A stretch of DNA of 5,599 bases. Origin: Blastocatellia bacterium. Lineage in GTDB: Bacteria; Acidobacteriota; Blastocatellia; Pyrinomonadales; Pyrinomonadaceae. A program made the translations under genes and the position numbers. The notes beneath the pieces were generated by a model that was given only the letters and a program-made list of their open reading frames with translations, was not told where the DNA came from and made no database searches. Location of the stretch: assembly GCA_003175865.1 (NCBI GenBank), contig PSRF01000197.1:1-5599 (forward strand). Direction: 5' to 3'. Below are positions 1 to 5,599 of the stretch, one piece after another (the first letter of the stretch is position 1; every line of letters begins with the position of its first letter).

Positions 1-23
1 AACAACGAGTAGCTTCGGCAACC

Positions 24-1169
24 TCACTTGATGGTGCCTCCATAGGTGTAGTTGAGTTTCTTATTCAAGGCTTCGATTTCTGTTGAGAGTGCTTTGAACC
101 GATCGAGACCGAGCGGCAGCGGGGGTTGCACTAGAGACTTCATCGCTGAGATACGTCTAAGAGAACTGCGAATGCGTTCCTTCGGAAGTTCGCCCTTGCG
201 TGCCGCCTCAAGCAAAGCGTGGTAGCCACGACGAATCTTCTCAGGACTTGCACAGATCAACAACATGTCTTCCCCGGCGAGAAACGCGCGGACCGCAGCG
301 TCTTCGATTTCACAGTGACGCGCTATCGCCCCCATCTCCAGATCATCTGTGACAACAAGGTGCTGGTAACCAAGTTCTTCGCGCAGAAGCTCGGTCACGA
401 TGTTGTAGTTCAGTGAAGCTGGTTCGAGCAGTCCACCTGTTGTTTCCTCTCTGATGTCGATGTCCGGAAACCCGCCGTGACTGACCATGACACAACGAAC
501 GCGGTCGTCTTTTCGCTGAAACAGTTCGATGTACGGCGCGAGGTCCTGTGCAATCAAGTCATCGTGCGACAATCGAACTACCGGCATTTCTTCGTGTGAG
601 TCGACTTCGCCAGCCCCGATGCCCGGAAAGTGTTTCAAGCAACCGTAACAACCCGTACCCTGCAAGCCTCGCATGTACACAGTTGTGTAACCGAGTACCT
701 CGCCGGGAGAACGTCCGTAGGATCGTGAGTAGAGACCATTTGAGAGCAGGTCCCGATCGTCTGTCATGATTGACATGACCGGGGCGAAGTTCAGATTGAA
801 GCCAAGCATTCGAAGCAGTTCGCCTGTGACCCTACCGAGAGAGCGGGCCGCAGCGAGATCTCCGTGCTGCCGAATTGTTCGCGCGGACGGCATCGGAGTG
901 AATATCTTTCGAAGCCGATCCACTAGCCCACCCTCCTGGTCAACACCAAACAGTGGTGGAGTAGGGACTAGTTCACGGACGCCGTCTAACAATCCGCGGA
1001 GCTGATGTGGTGCGGCAACATTGCGACCGAAGATAATCACACCTCCGGGATTAATCTCGGTGACTAAGTCGCGAGTTGCGTCGTCTAGCTCTGTGCCTTG
1101 AAGTCCGATGAAGAAGAACTGGCCAACTTGTTGTTCGAGGGGAAGTGAATAGAATGATTCAGCAGCCAT
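24..1169 (-). CDS. nagZ: NagZ-like beta-N-acetylhexosaminidase, glycoside hydrolase family 3
   Basis: A complete 381-residue frame with the single catalytic (beta/alpha)8 domain of short GH3 enzymes. Family knowledge: NagZ removes N-acetylglucosamine from GlcNAc-anhydroMurNAc (peptides) during cytoplasmic peptidoglycan recycling. Seen here: GVDQEGG around residues 75-81 (substrate-binding Asp77), KHFPG at 179-183, a DSH triplet at 190-192 holding the catalytic Asp-His dyad typical of NagZ, and VTDDLEMGA with Asp275 as the expected nucleophile. There is no signal peptide or lipobox, so a cytoplasmic enzyme is inferred. The ATG is chosen because the family start (LEQQVGQFFFIG) follows within a dozen residues; no Shine-Dalgarno sequence is visible. 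Two normally conserved positions differ: Leu82 where DQEGGR is usual and Ile184 where KHFPGHG is usual, so this is a divergent subgroup and exact substrate specificity is less certain. It lies 102 bases downstream of mutS on the same strand and may be co-transcribed. Confidence 0.85.
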   Translation of the reverse strand: MAAESFYSLPLEQQVGQFFFIGLQGTELDDATRDLVTEINPGGVIIFGRNVAAPHQLRGLLDGVRELVPTPPLFGVDQEGGLVDRLRKIFTPMPSARTIRQHGDLAAARSLGRVTGELLRMLGFNLNFAPVMSIMTDDRDLLSNGLYSRSYGRSPGEVLGYTTVYMRGLQGTGCYGCLKHFPGIGAGEVDSHEEMPVVRLSHDDLIAQDLAPYIELFQRKDDRVRCVMVSHGGFPDIDIREETTGGLLEPASLNYNIVTELLREELGYQHLVVTDDLEMGAIARHCEIEDAAVRAFLAGEDMLLICASPEKIRRGYHALLEAARKGELPKERIRSSLRRISAMKSLVQPPLPLGLDRFKALSTEIEALNKKLNYTYGGTIK

Positions 1170-1271
1170 TTATAATCGCGATGTCTGATTGAATAAAATC
1201 AGTCGGGCAAATAAAGTCGAGGCAGTTTAGCATGGTGAGTGCGCAGGAGCTATTGTTAAGGGCGGAAGGTT

Positions 1272-4055
1272 TTAGAGGATTCTCGAGCGAAGTTTTCTCA
1301 GAATGTCCTTTGCTTCCACGGGCGACAGACTTTCCAAATCCAGATCGCGAATTTCATCAACAACTTTCTGATTGACGAGATCAAACAATGATGCTTGTGC
1401 TGCAGCCTTACGACGGGCAGCTCGAGTTATGGCTACACCTAACGCGTCTGATGTGGAGTGCCCGTCGTCATGAGTTGTACTGCCACTTTGTGCAGTGGCC
1501 GCTTTTGCTTCAGCAACTTGAACGGGCTCCTCTCCAAAAACGTCCAATTCATATCGCTCCAGTCGTGCAAGAACTTCGCGTGCGTTATCGAGAACCACTG
1601 GAGGCAAGCCGGCCAATCGCGCCACTTCAATTCCATACGACTTAGACGCGCGGCCTCGTTCAAGTCGATGAAGAAACACTACTTCACCTTCGCGTTCCGT
1701 CGCTGTGATTTGATAGTTCTGTGCACCCGGCAACCTTTCTGCAAGTTCGGTTAGTTCATGATAGTGCGTTGCGAAGAGAGTCTTAGCAGCATGATCGCTT
1801 GAGTTGTGCAAATACTCGGCAACGGCCCATGCGATCGAGAGTCCATCGAATGTCGCTGTCCCGCGACCGATCTCATCCAACAACACAAGTGACCGTGGTG
1901 TAGCGCTGTGAAGGATCGCTGCGGTCTCCGTCATCTCGACCATGAACGTCGATCTACCGCGAGTAAGATCGTCAGAAGCCCCTACGCGTGTCCAAACTCT
2001 ATCAAGCAAGGGCAGCCGCGACCGCTCTGCAGGCACAAAACAACCCATCTGCGCGAGAATGCAAATTATGGCCGTCTGGCGCAGCACGGTGCTCTTACCT
2101 CCCATGTTTGGACCGGTAATGATCAACAGCCGGTCAGTGGAGTTATTGAGATAGATACTGTTCGGCACAAAAGGTTCGTCATTGAAAGCCTCGATGATTG
2201 GATGACGACCCTGGACTATTTCGAGTTCATCACCATCGTGTACAACTGGTTTAGAATAACGGAGCCGAGCAGACGCTTCAGCCAACGAGCCGAGGGCGTC
2301 AAGTGCGGCGAGAGCGCGAGCGGTAGTTTGAATGCGTTTTGTTTCGACAGCGATTTGACGGCAAACATCATTGAAGAGCTCAGTCTCTAATTGAATCATT
2401 CGCTCTTCAGCACCGAGTACTTTCTTTTCGAGATCACGCAGTTCAGGTGTAGTGAAACGTTCCGCATTTGCCAGTGTTTGACGTCGCTCGTAATCGGTCG
2501 GAGCTCGATTCACATTTCCTTTTGAAACTTCAATGAAGTATCCGAAGACTCCGTTGAAACGAATGCGCAAGTTGTTTATACCTGTCCGAGTTCGCTCCGT
2601 TGTCTCCATCGTGGCAATGATCTGCTTTGCATTTCCACTTACTGAGCGAAGTTCATCGAGTTCGGCGGAATAACCTGCGCGGATTGTGTTGCCATCCGAG
2701 AGCTTTGCTGGTGGTTCGTCATTGATAGCCCGCGCAATCAAAGAACGAATCTCCGGAAGGTCATCGATGTTTTCCGCCAACACCAGCAACAGAGACGAGT
2801 TGAGTCCAACCAATACCTGACGTATCGAAGGAACCTGGTTGAGTGAACGTCCGATTGCGTTGAGGTCCCTAGGTGATGCAGAACCAAGACTGATGCGACC
2901 AATCAATCTTTCCAGATCAGAAACTTCCTTTAGCGAACCACGCAGTTTGTCGCGCACGATTTGAGATCCGACGAGATCCTGAACGGCATTTAATCGTGCT
3001 TCCACTTCACCGCGTTTGATACAAGGTCGCAAAAGCCACGAACGAAGAAGGCGGCCACCCATTCCTGTTACTGTCTGATCGATTACTTGCAGCAATGCAC
3101 GTCCACTGCCACCGGATAATGATTCAACGAGTTCAAGATTTCGGACCGTAACGCTGTCGAGTACCAGGTGATCCTGTGGTTCAAAATAAGCCAGGTCTGT
3201 GACATGTGCAGCGGCTGCTCGCTGGGTCTCTTGCGCGTAACGCAAACAGGCTCCGGCTGCACGGATCGCTTCATCTTTCTTCGCGAGACCGTAGCCATCA
3301 AGTGAATGCACCTTGAATTGCTCAAGAAGAAGCGACTCACAATCTTGTTTTTGCCATTGCCAATCGTCGAGGGGCGTCAGAGTCGCGCTGATGCCCGGCT
3401 CGTTTTGCGACATTTCAATCGATTCGCGTTCGAGACCTTGTTCGATGGAGAGCGGTAGATTCGCGGTTTGAGTCTTCCCGGTTAAGCCACTCTTAATGAG
3501 GGGGGCCAACGACGTTGGAAACAGAAGCTCGCGTGGGCCGTAGGAATCAATGTCAGCGCGAATCCTTTGCCACGCATCACGACCTGTTTCCTGCGTAACG
3601 AGAAATTCGCCGGTAGAAATATCCAGAAACGCCGCACCGACTGTTTCACCTGTTATGCAAACGGCAGCGAGGAAGACGGGTTCGCGACTCTCAAGAAGTT
3701 GAGGATCGATTGGCGTGCCGGGCGTAACAATGCGAACAACTTCGCGACGCACAAGTTTCTTCGTTTTGCCTGCTTCCTCGGTCTGTTCGCAAATCGCGAC
3801 GCGATAGCCTTTGCGCACAAGTCGTGCGATGTAGTTGGCCGCAGAGTGATGCGGAACTCCACACATCGGAATGGAATCGCCGCGTTCTTTGTTTCGTGCA
3901 GTTAATGTGATTTGCAGCTCGCGTGAACCGACAACGGCGTCGTTAAAGAAGAGTTCGTAGAAATCGCCAAGACGAAAGAACAGTAAAGTGCCAGGGTGTT
4001 GCTGCTTCAGTTCGTGATACTGACGCAGCATGGGAGTTGAATTTGAAACGGTCAT
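1272..4055 (-). CDS. mutS: DNA mismatch repair protein MutS
   Basis: A complete 927-residue MutS, somewhat longer than the 853 residues of the E. coli protein. MutS binds mispaired or unpaired bases as a dimer and, on ATP binding, recruits MutL. Domains in order: mismatch-binding domain with the Phe-Tyr-Glu wedge at Phe32-Glu34 inside GDFYELF; connector to about residue 285; lever and clamp to about 590; then the ABC-type ATPase with Walker A TGPNMGGKST (Lys654), signature region SDDLTRGRSTFMVEM (694-708), Walker B LLDEIGRGT (Asp727, Glu728) and the THYHEL switch (His764). A polar, low-complexity linker (about 839-886) leads to QASLF at 887-891, a canonical beta-clamp-binding motif, and a short C-terminal helical tail. 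The mismatch wedge rules out MutS2. The start places the wedge at the usual distance from the N-terminus; no clear ribosome binding site precedes it. A sigma70-type promoter lies about 36 bases upstream, and the nagZ-like gene follows on the same strand. Confidence 0.98.
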   Translation of the reverse strand: MTVSNSTPMLRQYHELKQQHPGTLLFFRLGDFYELFFNDAVVGSRELQITLTARNKERGDSIPMCGVPHHSAANYIARLVRKGYRVAICEQTEEAGKTKKLVRREVVRIVTPGTPIDPQLLESREPVFLAAVCITGETVGAAFLDISTGEFLVTQETGRDAWQRIRADIDSYGPRELLFPTSLAPLIKSGLTGKTQTANLPLSIEQGLERESIEMSQNEPGISATLTPLDDWQWQKQDCESLLLEQFKVHSLDGYGLAKKDEAIRAAGACLRYAQETQRAAAAHVTDLAYFEPQDHLVLDSVTVRNLELVESLSGGSGRALLQVIDQTVTGMGGRLLRSWLLRPCIKRGEVEARLNAVQDLVGSQIVRDKLRGSLKEVSDLERLIGRISLGSASPRDLNAIGRSLNQVPSIRQVLVGLNSSLLLVLAENIDDLPEIRSLIARAINDEPPAKLSDGNTIRAGYSAELDELRSVSGNAKQIIATMETTERTRTGINNLRIRFNGVFGYFIEVSKGNVNRAPTDYERRQTLANAERFTTPELRDLEKKVLGAEERMIQLETELFNDVCRQIAVETKRIQTTARALAALDALGSLAEASARLRYSKPVVHDGDELEIVQGRHPIIEAFNDEPFVPNSIYLNNSTDRLLIITGPNMGGKSTVLRQTAIICILAQMGCFVPAERSRLPLLDRVWTRVGASDDLTRGRSTFMVEMTETAAILHSATPRSLVLLDEIGRGTATFDGLSIAWAVAEYLHNSSDHAAKTLFATHYHELTELAERLPGAQNYQITATEREGEVVFLHRLERGRASKSYGIEVARLAGLPPVVLDNAREVLARLERYELDVFGEEPVQVAEAKAATAQSGSTTHDDGHSTSDALGVAITRAARRKAAAQASLFDLVNQKVVDEIRDLDLESLSPVEAKDILRKLRSRIL

Positions 4056-4090
4056 ACGTGAGTTTGAATCGACTAGGTTGATGGCGGTGA

Positions 4091-4119
4091 ATAATAAACA
4101 GTAAGTCGCAAATAGTGAA
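4091..4119 (-). promoter_or_regulatory. Candidate sigma70-type promoter for mutS
   Basis: On the minus strand a -35-like TTCACT (plus 4114-4119, four of six consensus positions) is separated by exactly 17 bases from a -10-like TATTAT (plus 4091-4096, five of six). Transcription would start near 4084, giving a leader of roughly 30 bases before the mutS ATG at 4055. The REPIN-like element sits immediately upstream of the -35 box, so it would not be part of the mutS transcript. Prediction from sequence only. Confidence 0.45.
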
Positions 4120-4131
4120 ACGTGTCCGACA

Positions 4132-4237
4132 AATGTCCGATAAGCTTCAGCTTGTCGTCGAGATTAGGAGGAGTCTACTGTCGACACAGGCTTTGCTGTT
4201 ATGACCGTAAACGACAAGCTAAAGCTTATCGGACATT
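4132..4237. repeat. REPIN-like inverted repeat doublet with self-palindromic arms
   Basis: Left arm 4132-4158 and right arm 4211-4237 are reverse complements at 26 of 27 positions (only 4148 against 4221 fails), separated by 52 bases. Each arm also contains its own imperfect palindrome: CGATAAGCT-TC-AGCTTGTCG at 4138-4157 and CGACAAGCT-AA-AGCTTATCG at 4212-4231. Two palindromic units in opposite orientation within about 106 bases is the layout of REP doublets (REPINs) or of a very short MITE. No target-site duplication is obvious and no transposase is present in the window. The element occupies the mutS-gmhA divergent region and covers the nominal gmhA ATG. The inverted repeat is directly visible; membership of a mobile or multicopy family is inference. 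Confidence 0.8.
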
Positions 4238-4893
4238 ATTATTCGACGAGAATCTATGCTAATTTTCGAGGCCCAACTCATCAGAGAGGAACAAATTCGC
4301 TGAAATTCGTAAGTTTGACGTCGTTTGAAGCACTGCAACGATCCCTGGATGAACACCTGGAGACTGTTCAATCCCTGATCCGAACCAAGCTGAGTGATAT
4401 AGAAGCGACTGGAGAGATGATATGCGCCGCTCTGTCGAACGGTCATAAGATTCTTCTTTGCGGAAATGGCGGCAGTGCGGCCGACGCTCAACACATAGCC
4501 GCTGAATTAGTTGGTGTTTACGAAGAAAGGCATCGAAAATCATGGCCGGCAATTGCCCTGACCACCGATACCTCGGCGCTAACTGCTATTAGCAACGACT
4601 TTGGATACGAGGCGGTTTTCGAACGACAAGTAACAGGCTTGGCTCAACGCGGTGATGTACTCATAGCGTTGAGTACTAGCGGAAAGTCGCCAAACATATT
4701 GAGGGCAGTAAAGAAGGCATCGGAACTCGGATGTCAGACGATTGGCCTCACGGGTGGTGAAGGTGAACCACTTGCTTCACAGTGTGATTTGTCTCTAATT
4801 GTTCCAGCATCACGAACCTCACGAATCCAGGAAGCACACATAACAATTGGACATTTGTGGTGCGAGCTGGTTGATCTGATGGTTTCGCAATGA
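4201..4893 (+). CDS. gmhA: Phosphoheptose (D-sedoheptulose 7-phosphate) isomerase, GmhA-like SIS protein
   Basis: A 230-residue frame with one SIS domain. GmhA converts sedoheptulose 7-phosphate to D-glycero-D-manno-heptose 7-phosphate, the first step toward ADP- or GDP-heptose for lipopolysaccharide or other surface glycans; it works as a cytoplasmic tetramer, usually with zinc. Seen: GNGGSAADAQHIAAEL with Ser92, Asp95, His98 and Glu102, STSGKSPN in the middle, and RIQEAHITIGH with Gln210 and His218. These match the zinc and catalytic positions His61, Glu65, Gln172 and His180 of E. coli GmhA, arguing for an active isomerase and against the non-catalytic relative DiaA. Start uncertain: the numbering offset to E. 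coli is 37 residues, the first 12 codons lie in the inverted-repeat element, and no Shine-Dalgarno sequence precedes ATG 4201. TTG 4315 would give 192 residues, the E. coli length. The stop codon at 4891 is firm. Divergent from mutS; no heptose-pathway neighbour is in the window. Confidence 0.85.
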   Translation: MTVNDKLKLIGHYYSTRIYANFRGPTHQRGTNSLKFVSLTSFEALQRSLDEHLETVQSLIRTKLSDIEATGEMICAALSNGHKILLCGNGGSAADAQHIAAELVGVYEERHRKSWPAIALTTDTSALTAISNDFGYEAVFERQVTGLAQRGDVLIALSTSGKSPNILRAVKKASELGCQTIGLTGGEGEPLASQCDLSLIVPASRTSRIQEAHITIGHLWCELVDLMVSQ

Positions 4894-4963
4894 GTCAAAT
4901 AATTCGATTCGGTTTATTCAAAACTCACGCCGTAACTAAAACATCCTCGCTTAGAACATTCTC

Positions 4964-4992
4964 TTGACAGCATTTTGACTTGCCATTAGTCT
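4964..4992 (+). promoter_or_regulatory. Possible sigma70-type promoter upstream of the winged-helix gene
   Basis: A perfect -35 consensus TTGACA (4964-4969) is followed, after 17 bases, by a weak -10-like TAGTCT (4987-4992, with the key T, A and final T). If used, it would produce a leader of about 210 bases before the frame starting at 5213, containing the inverted repeats at 5017-5060 and 5081-5101. A separate -10-like TATCAT at 5159-5164 has no good -35 partner. Low confidence because the -10 box is poor. Confidence 0.3.
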
Positions 4993-5016
4993 CTGTCATC
5001 TTTTCAATTCGCCCAA

Positions 5017-5060
5017 GGTTCAGTCGATCAGCCCAGCGCATTACTTCAGGTCACTGAACC
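5017..5060. repeat. 8-base perfect inverted repeat with 28-base loop
   Basis: GGTTCAGT (5017-5024) is exactly complementary to ACTGAACC (5053-5060). It lies just downstream of the possible promoter at 4964-4992 and could be an operator pair or the base of an RNA hairpin. No U-rich tract follows, so it is not a typical terminator. The match is visible; the function is unknown. Confidence 0.45.
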
Positions 5061-5080
5061 GGATTGTATTTAGTATTCTC

Positions 5081-5101
5081 AACTGCGTGCAGTTAACGCA
5101 G
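5081..5101. repeat. Compact palindromic segment, operator- or hairpin-like
   Basis: Two overlapping dyads are present: AACTGC-GT-GCAGTT (5081-5094, six-base arms around two bases) and CTGCGT with ACGCAG (5083-5088 and 5096-5101, seven-base loop). The core ACTGCGTGC recurs at 5140-5148. Such a palindrome upstream of a probable DNA-binding protein gene could be an autoregulatory site, but this is inference. Confidence 0.4.
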
Positions 5102-5212
5102 ATCAGCCCAAAGAAGATCGTCATTCTGTTGTGTGGAGTACTGCGTGCGGTCGTTTCTTATCATTAATACCTCCTACTTCCAGCCCGTCGCAAAACAGTC
5201 TTCGATCAATTG

Positions 5213-5599
5213 ATGTTGCTGCATAGTACCTCCACTACAGCCCCGACAGATTCAGAAACCTACCCTTTAGGTGAGCAGAACGAACATCCCGACTCCGGCT
5301 TCGAACTCGCGCTAGTAGCGCTAAGTCACACGACAATCGAGCACCGCCTTTATTGCGCGATGCTTTTTGCTGGGCGCGACGACGCAAGCAAATCCGAATT
5401 TACCGCTCGCAAACTGATGGCGCTCACTTCAATCACTAGCGCCAGTACTGTACGTAGAGGACTCGAAGGCTTAGTCATCAAGTTGAGCGTGGAGCGGATC
5501 AACGGAAACGGTAACAGCAGACGGGACCATCCAGCCTCATATCGAGTCCACACACCGGCGGAAATCATTGAGAGACGAAGACATAACGGAAATCGAGTT
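5213..5599 (+). CDS. Probable winged helix-turn-helix protein, partial (runs off window)
   Basis: An open frame of 129 codons from ATG 5213 continues to the window edge without a stop; the 3' end is missing. I do not recognise a named gene. After a polar, probably disordered N-terminus (residues 1-28), a helical segment FELALVALSHTTIEHRLYCAML (about 30-51) precedes a DNA-binding-type unit: EFTARKLMALTSIT (62-75), then SASTVRRGLEGLVIKLSVERI (76-96) resembling a recognition helix, a second helix and a beta strand, a Gly/Asn-rich wing (97-105), and ASYRVHTPAEIIERRR (108-123), which reads as a wing strand followed by a basic helix. This fits a winged-helix regulator or replication-initiator-like module. 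An in-frame TAA at 5165 bounds the frame; ATG 5213 is the first ATG (TTG at 5210 also possible), with no Shine-Dalgarno sequence. Residues such as TVRRGL support real coding rather than chance. Confidence 0.6.
   Translation, partial: MLLHSTSTTAPTDSETYPLGEQNEHPDSGFELALVALSHTTIEHRLYCAMLFAGRDDASKSEFTARKLMALTSITSASTVRRGLEGLVIKLSVERINGNGNSRRDHPASYRVHTPAEIIERRRHNGNRV

Larger units (their letters stand above)
4894..5212. other. Intergenic stretch without a confident gene, rich in short repeats
   Basis: About 320 bases lie between the gmhA stop and the next plus-strand frame. No rho-independent terminator is clear after gmhA. The stretch contains a possible plus-strand promoter (4964-4992), an 8-base inverted repeat (5017-5024 with 5053-5060), a palindrome-rich segment (5081-5101), and direct repeats GATCAGCCCA (5026-5035, 5101-5110) and ACTGCGTGC (5082-5090, 5140-5148). 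On the minus strand two tiny frames, 5224 to 5174 (16 residues) and 5164 to 5093 (23 residues), each follow a strong GGAGG-type sequence; they are treated as unproven and not annotated as genes. Confidence 0.6.

Noticed and set aside
1908..2390. A 160-codon plus-strand frame
   Set aside because: It lies wholly antisense to the ATPase region of mutS and its translation shows no family features.
4166..4173. Strong Shine-Dalgarno AGGAGGAG for gmhA
   Set aside because: It ends 27 bases before ATG 4201, too far, and no ATG, GTG or TTG lies at normal spacing; it is part of the repeat spacer.
4132..4237. Rho-independent terminator
   Set aside because: The loop is 52 bases, no U tract follows, and no gene ends into it on either strand because both flanking genes are transcribed away from it.
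4219..4552. Minus-strand frames of 91 and 97 codons opposite gmhA
   Set aside because: Both overlap the conserved SIS coding sequence on the other strand and have no recognisable domain.
4315..4893. MurQ (MurNAc-6-phosphate etherase), suggested by a SIS domain near a NagZ-like gene
   Set aside because: The protein is too short for MurQ and carries the GmhA zinc-site pattern (DAQHIAAEL, RIQEAHITIGH); MurQ has a different, longer architecture.
5350..5568. A 72-codon minus-strand frame
   Set aside because: It is antisense to the winged-helix frame, which is longer, open to the window end and has recognisable secondary-structure patterning.
1..5599. CRISPR array, tRNA, rRNA, transposase, phage or defence genes
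   Set aside because: No regularly spaced repeats, cloverleaf-like sequence, conserved rRNA segments or matching protein motifs were seen.

Overview
The window carries three recognisable complete genes, one partial gene at the right edge, and two non-coding stretches with notable repeat structure. Base composition looks close to half G+C. A GmhA-type phosphoheptose isomerase suggests a Gram-negative-type envelope with heptose-containing surface glycans, and a NagZ-like hydrolase suggests peptidoglycan turnover. The overall feel of the proteins, especially the divergent GH3 enzyme and the small winged-helix protein at the right edge, recalls Acidobacteriota (Blastocatellia-like). That placement rests on memory of family resemblance and is tentative. 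None of the three complete genes has a convincing Shine-Dalgarno (SD) sequence.

Layout: on the minus strand mutS (4055 to 1272) is followed after 102 bases by a NagZ-like beta-N-acetylhexosaminidase gene (1169 to 24). They could share a transcript started at a good sigma70-type promoter just upstream of mutS (4119 to 4091). Divergently, on the plus strand, lies a gmhA-like sugar-phosphate isomerase gene (nominally 4201 to 4893). About 320 bases without a confident gene follow (4894 to 5212), and then a plus-strand open frame starts at 5213 and runs off the window. It encodes a probable winged helix-turn-helix protein.

The most striking structure is between mutS and gmhA. Two 27-base arms in inverted orientation (4132-4158 and 4211-4237, 26 of 27 positions complementary) flank a 52-base spacer. 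Each arm is itself an imperfect palindrome of the form CGAYAAGCTNNAGCTTRTCG. This is the architecture of a REP doublet (REPIN-like) or a very short MITE. The nominal ATG of gmhA lies inside this element. The conserved GmhA fold begins about 37 residues later, so a TTG at 4315, giving exactly 192 residues, is a credible alternative start.

The 4894-5212 gap holds a candidate promoter, several short inverted and direct repeats, and, on the minus strand, two tiny frames in tandem, each preceded by a strong SD-like sequence. The genes do not form an obvious single pathway: mutS repairs replication errors, nagZ acts in wall recycling, and gmhA feeds heptose synthesis. I found no CRISPR array, tRNA, rRNA, transposase or recognisable defence system.
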